Positions 42,885 to 52,008 of a stretch of 64,000 nucleotides of DNA are shown here, one piece after another. Positions within the stretch are counted from its first letter, which is position 1. Every line of letters begins with the position of its first letter. The notes under the pieces are model-generated. The model saw nothing but the letters and a program-made list of their open reading frames with translations, did not search any database and was not told the origin of the DNA. The DNA comes from Coliplasma sp045538555 (lineage in GTDB: Bacteria; Bacillota; Clostridia; Oscillospirales; CAG-382): contig JAZSRP010000049.1 in NCBI GenBank assembly GCA_045538555.1, positions 124,001 to 188,000 of the forward strand, in the 5' to 3' direction. Made by a program: the position numbers and the translations under genes.

Positions 42885-45800
42885 ATGAATAATCCCGAGA
42901 ATCAAAAGTACAACGGAATACGAATGTTTATATCCTCTACCTTTTCGGATATGACCTCTGAACGCCAGCATTTCAACGATATAATCGTACCAAAGCTGAG
43001 GGCCCTTTGCCGTGACAAGGGAGTTTCGTTTTTTTCTGTGGATCTGCGCTGGGGTGTAACAGAAGAGGATATCGAAAACGACCGCCTTGTGTCTCTGTGC
43101 CTTGAGGAGGTAGACAGGTGCAGACCGTTCTTTTTGGGCATAATCGGCAATCGTTACGGATCACGAATGACACAGGTGTCTCCTGCGCTTGCGGAGCAAT
43201 ATCCCTGGCTTGCAGACAGTCTCGGTGCCAGCTACACCGAGCTTGAGATACTGTACAATCTGTCCAAAAACGACGGTCACAAAAATTCACTGTTTCTTTT
43301 CAAAAATTGCACTGAGCCCCCCTCTGCTGAGGATACACATAGCATTGCACAGCTCAAAGAAAAAATACTGAAAACCGCCAAGGATGAAGTGGCGGAGTAC
43401 AGTGAGATCTCCGAGTTTGAGTATATTATAGTTTCCCGTTTTTCGACTTGGCTTGATGAGATTTATGGTGATACGGACGTTCATCTTGAGCGAGAAAAGC
43501 TCTTTTCACACAGCATTTCGCTTCATTTTGACTGCAACGAAAAAGAGGTAAAAAGCATTTCATCGTGTATACGTATGACCGATTCCACACTGATTCTGCA
43601 CGGAAACGGGCCTCTGGGAAAAACGTCCCTGCTCAACAGAGTTGCTGCGGAGTTCCCCGCAAGAATCGTCATCAACTGTCGTGCGGATGAGTCCAACACG
43701 GAGTGGCATTACGTTGCGTTTTCCATTGTAAAAAAACTGATGGAGCATCCGGACGTCACAGTTTATGATTATTCCTGGTTTGAAGAAAACAGCCATCTTT
43801 GGGACAGCGGCCGCATTTTGACAGACATTGAGGAGGAGGCGCTGAATCAAAATTTTGTAAATCTGATCAAAGAGCTTCACTGCCGGCAAGAGACACTGCT
43901 TGTCATCAATGATATTGAATATATCCACGGAAGCCGTACAAAATACCTTCAGTGGATACCCCCTGTCACGGGAAATAAATTCCGTATTGTGTGTTCTTCC
44001 AACGATGCCGATATTATAAACAGTGCGGAGATCATGGGGTGGCAGTGTCTTGAGATGCGGCAAATGGAAATATCTTCAGCCCGCCATATTTTGGAATCGG
44101 AGCTGAAGAAGTACGGAAAAAACTCAAAAGACGTTTTGCCGCTGCTGGATTCTGACCTTGCCGGATATCCGGGATATCTCATCTCGGCAATCGATTTTCT
44201 CAACTGCTTCGGCAGCTTTGATACGGTAGGTGAGATATCAAAAAAGCTGTCGGAGTGCAGTACTTTTACGGAGTATTATGACCTGGTTTTTGATTACATA
44301 AAAAGTACGCACGGGAAAGAATTTTTTGATCTTTTGCTTACTGTTTTGGCGGCGGTTTCAATCTCGGTGCTTCCGTTGGAGGAATCGGGCAGATTCTTTG
44401 TGCTGACTGACCTGACAAGCTGCGACAAGTTCCAATGGACAGCCGTCAGCCGTTTGATGAGCGCTTTGCGCTTTGAAACAATCGGCGGAGTTCTTCCCAC
44501 GGCGTTGCGAGATCATGTCCTGCAGGTGGTGCTGCAATCAAAAAAAGATGAGATCAACATTTCATTGGGCAGATACTTTTTGTCTGTTTCCGACTACAAA
44601 AAGATCGGAACCGATGCCCGTGATCTGAGACTTCAAAAAAATGCATTGATCCATTTTGTTGCCGGCAGAGATGAAAATTCGGTTTCGGCAGTGCTCGGAA
44701 ATACCGATGTGATGATGAACCTTTGCGCTTATGAAAAGGATGCTGTAAGAGCGGCTCTGGCATTTTTGATGCTTGAAACCAACCGCAACGTATCAAAAAT
44801 TATTGCTGACAACATGGAGTTCCTTGATCGAAACCATTCAGGGCTTCCCGTTCAGGCAAAGGACGCTTTTTGCAATCTCGACGCCATATATATGGACCTT
44901 TCATTGCAAAAAGAAATTGATCGTATCAATCAAGTCATTGACTCCGCAGCTCAAAACAAATTTGTTCCTTTCCTGGAAATCGAAAGAGTTGGAAAAGAGA
45001 TGTTTTTGGGCGAGGAGATAACCATCGCTGCGGAAGAGAATGGCACGGAATATGCTCTCAATCTGTTGGAAAAATATAGGTCAATGGAGGATGACACTCC
45101 CCTCAACCGAGCCATGTTTGCAAACCTTAGGTCCGAGCTGCTATGGAAACACAGACAGGTGGGATCAATGGCGGATTTTGAAGATTCTATCCGTCTTTCC
45201 ACTGAGGCGGGAAGCATCAGTTTTATATTGTTTGCATACAAACGAAAGATAGATTTGCTTATACGTGAAAAGGAGTATGGGGAGGCAGTCAATCTTTCTT
45301 CAAAATGTGAAAAATGGTCTCGCGATCTGGGCTACGTGTTTTTTACTCTCTCGTTCTCAAACAGCATTGCCGTGTGTCTTTACCGCACAGGAAATATCGA
45401 TGAATCGTTGGAAATATCCAAAAAATACTACGATATTTGCAAAAAGCACGGGATCACCCAACATGCGTTTACGTTTCAGCGGGGTATTGCCAACGCCCTC
45501 AATATCGGAGGAAAATACAAAGAGTGCATCAAGTTTTGCGAGGATTTTTTGAAAAACAAAAACATTGAATTCTATCAGGAAGTGGCAATCGTTGATGTTC
45601 TCAAAGGTGCGTATTGCAACGACAACAGACCGGAAAAAGCTATACCGCTGTTGACAAAAATGGTTGAGGATCCACGTCTTGACGGATCAAAGAGAATGCT
45701 GTTTTCGTGTACACTGGCGAGTATTTTGATCGCTCGGCAGGGCTTTTCAAAAAAAGCAGAGGTGCTTCTCAACGATACGTTTTCAATTGCCCAAAACAAT

Positions 45801-47072
45801 CGCAACTTCAGGTTGATACATTTTTTGCTCAATCGTCTTTACAAGGATTTGTGGATATCAAAAGATGGGATTCGGTTTTGGAACCGTTGGAAAACCACGC
45901 CGGGATACAACGAGTTTCTCACAGACAGCGCAAGCTTTGATGACGAGCAGTTTTCCAACGGAGCTGATTTTTTTGCAGTAAACAATCTCTCGGTTGCAAA
46001 AGCAAATGTTCAAAAGCTGAAAAGCGATTATCGTATTGCATTTGAACGAAAAAAATATGCAGAATCCGCCGAGATTGCATACCGTCTTGCTATTCTGACG
46101 GCAGAAAACGAGAGCAAAGAGTCGATAGGTATGATAGTGGATGCTTTGGAATCTGCCCGACTGAGCAATGATCCAAAAATGTTCCGAGAGTATTTGACCT
46201 ATGGAATAAAGCGTCTCATGCACTGCGGAAAACCAACGGATGAGGAATTGGCAAATCTCCTTGACCTCTACCTTGATCCCCAATGCAAGGCATTTTTGAA
46301 AAACTGGGAAAAAGCAGGTGAGTACCTGGAGGACATAGACAGTGAGCCGATGAACTGCCTTGTGAGTATAATAACGGCAAAAGACGTTCCAAACGAGCTC
46401 AAACTTATCTGCCTTGCGGATCTGTCGACGCTTATCATTGGCTGCCTTTCTCCGGCTGAACTGAATGATTTGATCGATATCGCCTCGCAAGAGGGTTTGG
46501 AATCAAATTATCTAAACACGCTATTTGCTTCCAAAACGGTACAGGTTTTTGAGAAACATGATGCTGTGTACGGAGAGGATTCAGTAAACATAATGAAAAA
46601 AACGGAAAAAAGGTTTTTGTCATTCATTTCGTCATCGGGGCGGTTTGAAATTGTGGGAGGATTCGGCAGACAGGAAAATCCCATTGATCCGAACATGGTA
46701 TCGGAGAGCTTTACCGTTGAGCCAAAATGCGATTACGATCACCTCGGCCGTGTTCTTGCCACTGTTGGTGTTGCGGAATCTGCATCAAATGAAAAAATCG
46801 ATCTTTGGTGCATCACTGACATCGTATTTTCCACGTTGACTCCCGAGCTTATGCAACAGGTTTGGGAGCTGATCGGCAACACTCCTCTGCCTCAGTATCA
46901 GGGGAAAGATTTTTGCCATGTCAATATCCAGCCCAACGAGATGCTCAGATGCATGGGAATGATATCTCTGAACTCAAAATTGGAGCTTCCCATGGTGTAT
47001 AGGCTGTATTCTGACCTTGCAATCGATCTGATCCAAAAAGCAGATGCACTGGCAAAAAATCTTGATGGCTGA
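42885..47072 (+). CDS. Giant DUF4062-STAND NTPase with TPR-rich C-terminus
   Basis: 1395 residues, intact. Residues ~11-95 are a DUF4062 domain (RMFISSTFSDMTSER, SVDLRWGVTEED, CLEEVDRCRPFFLGIIGNRYG), the N-terminal module also seen in animal TEP1 and NPHP3. A STAND-type NTPase follows: Walker A GNGPLGKT (~240-247), Walker B LLVINDIE (~338-345), then winged-helix-like sequence to ~620. Residues ~730-1110 contain tandem helical TPR-like repeats; the last ~200 residues are unassigned. STAND proteins are ligand-triggered oligomerising switches. Its ribosome site is weak. Divergent from the TIR gene; function unproven, antiphage defence or signalling inferred. Confidence 0.85.
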   Translation: MNNPENQKYNGIRMFISSTFSDMTSERQHFNDIIVPKLRALCRDKGVSFFSVDLRWGVTEEDIENDRLVSLCLEEVDRCRPFFLGIIGNRYGSRMTQVSPALAEQYPWLADSLGASYTELEILYNLSKNDGHKNSLFLFKNCTEPPSAEDTHSIAQLKEKILKTAKDEVAEYSEISEFEYIIVSRFSTWLDEIYGDTDVHLEREKLFSHSISLHFDCNEKEVKSISSCIRMTDSTLILHGNGPLGKTSLLNRVAAEFPARIVINCRADESNTEWHYVAFSIVKKLMEHPDVTVYDYSWFEENSHLWDSGRILTDIEEEALNQNFVNLIKELHCRQETLLVINDIEYIHGSRTKYLQWIPPVTGNKFRIVCSSNDADIINSAEIMGWQCLEMRQMEISSARHILESELKKYGKNSKDVLPLLDSDLAGYPGYLISAIDFLNCFGSFDTVGEISKKLSECSTFTEYYDLVFDYIKSTHGKEFFDLLLTVLAAVSISVLPLEESGRFFVLTDLTSCDKFQWTAVSRLMSALRFETIGGVLPTALRDHVLQVVLQSKKDEINISLGRYFLSVSDYKKIGTDARDLRLQKNALIHFVAGRDENSVSAVLGNTDVMMNLCAYEKDAVRAALAFLMLETNRNVSKIIADNMEFLDRNHSGLPVQAKDAFCNLDAIYMDLSLQKEIDRINQVIDSAAQNKFVPFLEIERVGKEMFLGEEITIAAEENGTEYALNLLEKYRSMEDDTPLNRAMFANLRSELLWKHRQVGSMADFEDSIRLSTEAGSISFILFAYKRKIDLLIREKEYGEAVNLSSKCEKWSRDLGYVFFTLSFSNSIAVCLYRTGNIDESLEISKKYYDICKKHGITQHAFTFQRGIANALNIGGKYKECIKFCEDFLKNKNIEFYQEVAIVDVLKGAYCNDNRPEKAIPLLTKMVEDPRLDGSKRMLFSCTLASILIARQGFSKKAEVLLNDTFSIAQNNRNFRLIHFLLNRLYKDLWISKDGIRFWNRWKTTPGYNEFLTDSASFDDEQFSNGADFFAVNNLSVAKANVQKLKSDYRIAFERKKYAESAEIAYRLAILTAENESKESIGMIVDALESARLSNDPKMFREYLTYGIKRLMHCGKPTDEELANLLDLYLDPQCKAFLKNWEKAGEYLEDIDSEPMNCLVSIITAKDVPNELKLICLADLSTLIIGCLSPAELNDLIDIASQEGLESNYLNTLFASKTVQVFEKHDAVYGEDSVNIMKKTEKRFLSFISSSGRFEIVGGFGRQENPIDPNMVSESFTVEPKCDYDHLGRVLATVGVAESASNEKIDLWCITDIVFSTLTPELMQQVWELIGNTPLPQYQGKDFCHVNIQPNEMLRCMGMISLNSKLELPMVYRLYSDLAIDLIQKADALAKNLDG

Positions 47073-47082
47073 AAACCTTCAA

Positions 47083-47107
47083 CGAGAAAAAGTCTCGCGG
47101 TTTTATT
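47083..47107 (+). terminator. Weak terminator candidate after the STAND gene
   Basis: CGAGA (47083-47087) / TCTCG (47093-47097) with a 5-base loop, then CGGTTTTATT. Short stem and interrupted T run; low confidence. Confidence 0.3.
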
Positions 47108-47208
47108 GGTGCCTTTTAAGGCGTGGAAATAAAAAATCCCCACCGATCGGCTTCGTGTTCTTAGCGGAAAATCGGATTAATTTTCTGGCAGGTCAATATG
47201 GTCTATCG

Positions 47209-47297
47209 GCTTTCTTGTGTATGTGGAGCCGGGCATCTGACCGGTTATCGAATCCGGTGGACAGCCGGGTGCTCTGCTTGCCACAGACAGAGAAAGC
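47209..47297 (+). other. Nested hairpin region in the left arm of the element
   Basis: GCTTTCT (47209-47215) pairs with AGAAAGC (47291-47297), TGTGG (47222-47226) with CCACA (47281-47285), and inside ACCGG (47240-47244) with CCGGT (47254-47258). It could be a structured RNA or the foldback DNA typical of such elements. No gene lies in 47073-47532. Confidence 0.4.
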
Positions 47298-47329
47298 GAG
47301 TTCAAATGTTCTCCACACCAAAGGCGCCC

Positions 47330-47349
47330 TTGTATAAAGGGCGCTGTCA
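47330..47349 (+). repeat. Internal inverted repeat, left copy
   Basis: TTGTATAAAGGGCGCTGTCA, an exact reverse complement of 48613-48632. The left copy also forms a local hairpin (GCGCCCT/AGGGCGC, 47324-47344) and is followed by a second hairpin GTCAAAAATC/GATTTTTGAC (47346-47370). Confidence 0.85.
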
Positions 47350-47383
47350 AAAATCTATTTGATTTTTGACTGAGAGGTTGTCG

Positions 47384-47412
47384 TTGAACAATATATGTGT
47401 ATATGCTAGAAT
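47384..47412 (+). promoter_or_regulatory. Promoter of the HTH-membrane protein gene
   Basis: TTGAAC (47384-47389), 17-base spacer, TAGAAT (47407-47412), giving a leader of about 114 bases. Confidence 0.6.
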
Positions 47413-47477
47413 ATTGGCAAACAGTTTGTGCAACTTGAATTTCGCTCCACCATACCCAAAATGGGGGTGGCTTAACA

Positions 47478-47523
47478 GTCCATTGACGGTTTACCTTGAT
47501 TACCGTAGAATGATGGACGGAGG
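47478..47523 (+). promoter_or_regulatory. Structured leader before the HTH-membrane protein gene
   Basis: GTCCAT (47478-47483) pairs with ATGGAC (47513-47518), enclosing ACGGT/ACCGT (47486-47490 / 47502-47506). TTTACC in the inner part could instead pair with GGTAAA at the ribosome site (47522-47527), so two folds with opposite effects on translation are possible. Confidence 0.35.
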
Positions 47524-47532
47524 TAAACAGAT

Positions 47533-48540
47533 ATGACTGATAAAAAAGCTTTCGGCGCGTTTATAAAAATTAAACGAACGGAAAAAAACTATTCACAAAA
47601 AGATTTGGCAGAAATGTTGTTTGTTACCGAAGGTGCAGTGAGCAAATGGGAGCGTGGGGTATCCTATCCCGACATTACCTTGATTACCGATATTTGCCGT
47701 GTTCTTGACATAAGCGAACATGAATTGATTACTGCCTCAATCGACACAGAAACAAGGAAGATGAAGCACGAAGCACGTAAATTCCGTGTGATTCGTGGCA
47801 CATGGTTTTGGGTTCCGACAATATCCTATGCTGTTGCACTTGTAACCTGTTTCATTTGTAATCTTGCAGTAAACCACACGCTTTCCTGGTTCTTTATTGT
47901 GTTGGCCGCATTGATTTGTGCATATACATTTGTACCAACAGTGATTTGTTTTTTTGAGTCGAAGAAATTTCTTGCATTTACTGTTTCAACATACCTGTCT
48001 ATTTGTTTGCTTTTGTTCACTTGTGCAGTATATACGAATGGTTTTTCGTGGTTCTTAACTGCCTGCATAGGCATCTTGATGGGATATGTGCTTTTGTTTG
48101 TGCCTGTCTTGTTATCAAAAACAAATTATTCTCGCTATAAATTCATCATTTCCGTTGCGGTCACACTTGTGTTGACAGTTTTGATGATGATACACATTCG
48201 TATCCGGCAGCCGTTTATGCTCGGTAACGCAATTCTAATGGCTGTATACGGCTTTGCACCTGTAATTGCTTGTGCGGTGATATGTGCCTTCCCTTTTAAC
48301 GAATTTCTTAAAACAGGAATCTGTACCGCCATCAGTGGAATCACGCTTTATTACACAAATCATGTGGCGACAGCTTTGTTTGGCCCATCTTCCGGCAGTT
48401 CCTATCAGGTAGATTTCCAAAACTGGGAACAATGCTTAAGCGGAAATGTTCAACTCATAGTGTTTTTATCATTCTTGCTTGTTAGTGCCGTCTTTTTTGT
48501 AATGGGATTCTTTAGAGTTATACGTAGCAGTAAACGATAA
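47533..48540 (+). CDS. HTH (XRE-type) protein with multi-pass membrane domain
   Basis: 335 residues; start at 47533 after GGAGG. Residues ~8-62 are a Cro/C1-type helix-turn-helix (SQKDLAEMLFVTEGAVSKWERGVSYPD region, recognition helix TEGAVSKWERG). About eight to nine membrane helices follow (~95-330). Such one-component membrane regulators are common in Clostridia and their signals are unknown. It is the only gene inside the inverted-repeat element, and its codon use is less GC-rich than that of the neighbouring core genes, which fits transfer. Confidence 0.85.
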   Translation: MTDKKAFGAFIKIKRTEKNYSQKDLAEMLFVTEGAVSKWERGVSYPDITLITDICRVLDISEHELITASIDTETRKMKHEARKFRVIRGTWFWVPTISYAVALVTCFICNLAVNHTLSWFFIVLAALICAYTFVPTVICFFESKKFLAFTVSTYLSICLLLFTCAVYTNGFSWFLTACIGILMGYVLLFVPVLLSKTNYSRYKFIISVAVTLVLTVLMMIHIRIRQPFMLGNAILMAVYGFAPVIACAVICAFPFNEFLKTGICTAISGITLYYTNHVATALFGPSSGSSYQVDFQNWEQCLSGNVQLIVFLSFLLVSAVFFVMGFFRVIRSSKR

Positions 48541-48612
48541 ATTGCAATATGACGAATAGATATAGGACTATCAACGCTGTTATAAAACAATGTCTCAGTC
48601 AGCCTGTTCGGA

Positions 48613-48632
48613 TGACAGCGCCCTTTATACAA
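48613..48632 (-). repeat. Internal inverted repeat, right copy
   Basis: Exact reverse complement of 47330-47349 over 20 bases. Confidence 0.85.
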
Positions 48633-48663
48633 AGACACCCCCCATCCCTGCTGTATAATAGAA

Positions 48664-48701
48664 ATGCCTGCACGGCTCCCGCTAAGGGGCTGTACAGGCA
48701 T
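48664..48701 (+). other. Hairpin in the right arm of the element
   Basis: ATGCCTG (48664-48670) / CAGGCAT (48695-48701) with an inner CCC/GGG pairing. Only a weak T run follows (TGTTATTTTG), so it may be the cargo gene's terminator or a structural DNA feature. Nothing else is seen in 48541-48817. Confidence 0.4.
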
Positions 48702-48817
48702 GTGTTATTTTGTGTCACTCTTCCGCTAAAGACATCACGCTTTTCTCGGTGGGGATTCGTTATTGGGAAAAATTAGCCCTTTATAGCAGCCTGTGGTGCT
48801 ATGCACAAAAGAGGGGA

Positions 48818-49267
48818 TTATATTTCCTTTGTGGCAAATCGGTAAAAAGAGACGACACTATCTTCGCTACCGTTGACTAATCTTTTATAAACCTTATCAT
48901 TTGGAGTGAGATAAGAACCATCGTCCTTAATCAATAAAGGTACATTCGATGAAGCTTCTTTTCCCCAAACAAAACCTTTTTTCGTAAGCCCGTTTTTTAA
49001 CAATGTTTCGCCTAAATATGAGCCGAATATAATTGCCATACTCCAAATCTGGTTTTCGGTAGGTTTAGAAATAGAAATATCTTTTGAATACCAATCTAAT
49101 ATTTCCTCCAAATATGTAATGCTGTTTTCAGAATAATCTAATTTTTTATTAAATTCATTTGCATATTCAATGGCGGAAACGCACATCTTTTGTGCATAAA
49201 CTGCCCATTCGCCATTTGTGTTTTTAAGGTTTTGCTTTGGCTTTTTAAACATATCAAATAATCCCAT
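48818..49267 (-). CDS. AT-rich orphan protein of unknown function
   Basis: 149 residues started at 49267, where AGAGGTGG precedes the ATG by 4 bases. Sequence pattern: short basic N-terminus MGLFDMFKKPKQ, a helical part (~18-60), IFGSYLGETLLKNG (~79-92) and a C-terminal VPLLIKDDGSYLTPNDKVYKRL (~107-128) without catalytic motif. The layout faintly recalls DUF3806-like proteins, but I do not claim it. It is clearly more AT-rich than the core genes and sits next to the inverted-repeat element, which suggests recent acquisition. Confidence 0.6.
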   Translation of the reverse strand: MGLFDMFKKPKQNLKNTNGEWAVYAQKMCVSAIEYANEFNKKLDYSENSITYLEEILDWYSKDISISKPTENQIWSMAIIFGSYLGETLLKNGLTKKGFVWGKEASSNVPLLIKDDGSYLTPNDKVYKRLVNGSEDSVVSFYRFATKEI

Positions 49268-49322
49268 AAAACCACCTCTTGGTTTTATTATAACAAAAAG
49301 GAATCCCATTTTCAACACCATA

Positions 49323-49351
49323 CAAAAATCCGCCCGAAGAAATTCGGGCAG
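49323..49351 (-). terminator. Terminator of ppdK
   Basis: On the minus strand TGCCCGAA (49350-49343) / TTCGGGCG (49338-49331) with a 4-base loop, then a run of T (49328-49324). Confidence 0.88.
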
Positions 49352-49377
49352 ATAGTTTTGTTTTATAAAGTCAACAA

Positions 49378-52008
49378 TTACTTGTTGTCCTTAATTGCAG
49401 CCTGTGCAGCGGCAAGGCGAGCGATGGGAACGCGGAAAGGAGAGCAGGACACGTAGTCCAGTCCCAACTGGTGGCAGAACTCCACAGAAGTGGGGTCGCC
49501 GCCGTGCTCACCGCAGATACCCACGTGGAGATCGGGGTTGACGGGACGGCCGAGAGAAATGGCCATACCCATGAGTTTGCCTACGCCGGTCTGGTCAAGA
49601 CGGGCAAAGGGATCGTTTTCAAATATCTTTGCATCGTAGTATGCATCAAGGAATTTGCCTGCATCATCACGGCTGAATCCGTATGTCATCTGTGTCAGGT
49701 CGTTGGTGCCAAAGCAGAAGAAATCAGCGTTTGCGGCAATATCATCTGCTGTGAGACAAGCACTGGGAATCTCAATCATAGTGCCCACCTCGTACTCAAG
49801 AGCAGTGCCGGCAGCGGCAATTTCTGCATTTGCAGTCTCAACAACAACGTTTTTGACGTACAGGAACTCTTTTACGTCGCCAACCAGAGGGATCATGATC
49901 TCGGGCTTGACGTTCCAGTCGGGATGTGCGGCTTTTACGTTGATTGCTGCACGGATAACGGCAGCGGTCTGCATTTTTGCGATCTCGGGGTAGGTGACGG
50001 AGAGACGGCATCCTCTGTGGCCCATCATGGGGTTGAACTCATGGAGTGAAGTAATGATGGCTTTGATGGTCTCAACCTTTTTGCCCTGCGCGTCTGCAAG
50101 AAGTTTGATGTCCGCTTCCTCGGTGGGCACAAACTCATGGAGAGGAGGATCAAGGAATCTGATGCAAACGGGAGTGCCCTCAAGCGCCTCATACAACGCT
50201 TCAAAGTCTGCCTGCTGCATGGGAAGAATCTTTGCAAGGGCGACTTCTCTTTCCTTGACGGTCTCGGAGCAGATCATCTCACGGAAAGCGTCGATTCTGC
50301 CCTCACCAAAGAACATGTGCTCAGTACGGCACAGTCCGATGCCCTCTGCGCCCAGCTCACGTGCCTTTTTGGCATCTGCGGGGGTGTCGGCATTGGTGCG
50401 TACCTTGAGAGTTCTGAAGCTGTCAGCCCATTGCATGATGGTATCAAAATTGCCGGAGATCTCAGCATCAACAGTGGGGATGATACCGTCATAGATTCTG
50501 CCGGTGGAGCCGTCAATGGAAATATAGTCACCCTCGGTGAAGGTTTTTCCTGCCAGCTCAAACTTTTTGTTCTTCTCATCCATTGTGATGTCGCCGCAAC
50601 CGGAAACACAGCATTTGCCCATGCCGCGTGCTACGACTGCTGCGTGAGAGGTCATGCCGCCTCTTACGGTGAGGATACCCTGAGCGGCTTTCATGCCCTC
50701 GATATCCTCGGGAGAGGTCTCAAGTCTGACAAGAATAACTTTTTCGCCTCTTGCAGACCATTCTTTTGCGTCCTCGGCAGTAAACACTACCTTGCCGCAT
50801 GCTGCTCCGGGAGAAGCACCCAGGCCGTTGCCTGCTGCAGTTGCGGATTTGAGCACCTTGGTGTCAAACTGGGGATGGAGCAGGGTATCAAGGTTTCTGG
50901 GGTCAATCATGAGAACTGCTTCTTCTTTGGTCTTGTGTCCCTCTTTTACCAGATCGACAGCGATCTGAAGAGCTGCCTGAGCGGTTCTCTTGCCGTTTCT
51001 GGTCTGGAGCATAAAGAGCTCTTCGTTTTCGATAGAAAACTCCATGTCCTGCATATCGTGATAGTGGTTTTCCAAAATGTCGCAAACCTCAAGGAATCTC
51101 TTGTACACCTTGGGGAACTTGTCTGCCATCTCAACGATGGGCATGGGGGTGCGCACGCCGGCGACAACGTCCTCGCCCTGAGCATTGGTGAGAAACTCAC
51201 CCATGAGCTTTTTCTCGCCGGTGGCGGGATCGCGGGTAAATGCAACACCGGTACCGCAGTTGTCGCCCATGTTGCCAAATACCATTGCCTGAACGTTTAC
51301 AGCTGTGCCCCAGCTGTAGGGAATATCGTTGTCACGACGGTAAACGTTTGCACGGGGGTTGTCCCAGGAACGGAACACTGCCTTGACAGCGCCGATAAGC
51401 TGCTCTTTGGGATCAGAGGGGAAGTCCTTGCCGATGGTTGCCTTGTACTCGGCTTTGAACTGCTCTGCAAGCTCCTTGAGATCATCAGCGGTGAGATCAA
51501 CGTCAAGGGTCACGCCCTTTTGTTTTTTCATCTTGTCGATGAGCTCTTCAAAGTATTTCTTGCCGACTTCCATAACAACGTCGGAATACATTTGAATAAA
51601 TCTTCTGTAGCAGTCATAAGCCCATCTGGGGTTACCGGATTTTTTTGCCATAACCTCAACGACCTCTTCGTTGATACCGAGGTTGAGGATGGTGTCCATC
51701 ATGCCGGGCATAGAAGCTCTTGCGCCGGAGCGGACGGAGACGAGAAGCGGATTTTCAAGATCACCAAACTTTTTGCCGGTGATCTGCTCCAACTTTTCGA
51801 TATATTCCATGATCTGGGACTGAATATCCTCATTGATCATTTTACCGTCGGTGTAATATTGGGTGCACGCCTCGGTAGTGATAGTGAACCCCTGGGGAAC
51901 AGGAAGCCCGAGATTGGTCATCTCGGCCAAGTTCGCACCCTTGCCGCCGAGAAGCTCTCTCATCTTGCCATTGCCTTCGGAAAAGAGATAGACATACTTC
52001 TTTGTCAT
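49378..52008 (-). CDS. ppdK: Pyruvate, phosphate dikinase
   Basis: 876 residues, normal length; AGGAGG precedes the ATG. It interconverts pyruvate, ATP and Pi with PEP, AMP and PPi, a PPi-linked glycolytic step common in anaerobes. Order: ATP-grasp N-terminal domain (GGKGANLAEMTNLGLPVPQGF split here as GGKGANLAEM and GLPVPQGF), central swivelling phosphohistidine domain with GGMTSHAAVVARG, and PEP/pyruvate TIM barrel with LCRTEHMFF and ending GICGEHGGDP. Monocistronic with strong promoter and preferred codons. Confidence 0.97.
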   Translation of the reverse strand: MTKKYVYLFSEGNGKMRELLGGKGANLAEMTNLGLPVPQGFTITTEACTQYYTDGKMINEDIQSQIMEYIEKLEQITGKKFGDLENPLLVSVRSGARASMPGMMDTILNLGINEEVVEVMAKKSGNPRWAYDCYRRFIQMYSDVVMEVGKKYFEELIDKMKKQKGVTLDVDLTADDLKELAEQFKAEYKATIGKDFPSDPKEQLIGAVKAVFRSWDNPRANVYRRDNDIPYSWGTAVNVQAMVFGNMGDNCGTGVAFTRDPATGEKKLMGEFLTNAQGEDVVAGVRTPMPIVEMADKFPKVYKRFLEVCDILENHYHDMQDMEFSIENEELFMLQTRNGKRTAQAALQIAVDLVKEGHKTKEEAVLMIDPRNLDTLLHPQFDTKVLKSATAAGNGLGASPGAACGKVVFTAEDAKEWSARGEKVILVRLETSPEDIEGMKAAQGILTVRGGMTSHAAVVARGMGKCCVSGCGDITMDEKNKKFELAGKTFTEGDYISIDGSTGRIYDGIIPTVDAEISGNFDTIMQWADSFRTLKVRTNADTPADAKKARELGAEGIGLCRTEHMFFGEGRIDAFREMICSETVKEREVALAKILPMQQADFEALYEALEGTPVCIRFLDPPLHEFVPTEEADIKLLADAQGKKVETIKAIITSLHEFNPMMGHRGCRLSVTYPEIAKMQTAAVIRAAINVKAAHPDWNVKPEIMIPLVGDVKEFLYVKNVVVETANAEIAAAGTALEYEVGTMIEIPSACLTADDIAANADFFCFGTNDLTQMTYGFSRDDAGKFLDAYYDAKIFENDPFARLDQTGVGKLMGMAISLGRPVNPDLHVGICGEHGGDPTSVEFCHQLGLDYVSCSPFRVPIARLAAAQAAIKDNK

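Larger units (their letters stand above)
47135..48757. mobile_element. Transposase-less element with imperfect terminal inverted repeats and an HTH-membrane cargo gene
   Basis: The ends match as inverted repeats: left AATCCCCACCGA...CGTG...TTAGCGGAA (47135-47169) against the reverse complement of 48721-48757, with the same three blocks in order. A second, perfect 20-base inverted repeat lies inside (47330-47349 and 48613-48632). Between them is one gene (47533-48540). No transposase and no clear target duplication are seen. This suggests a non-autonomous, MITE-like element mobilised in trans, or a decayed one. It splits the accessory region between the STAND gene and an AT-rich orphan. Confidence 0.55.
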
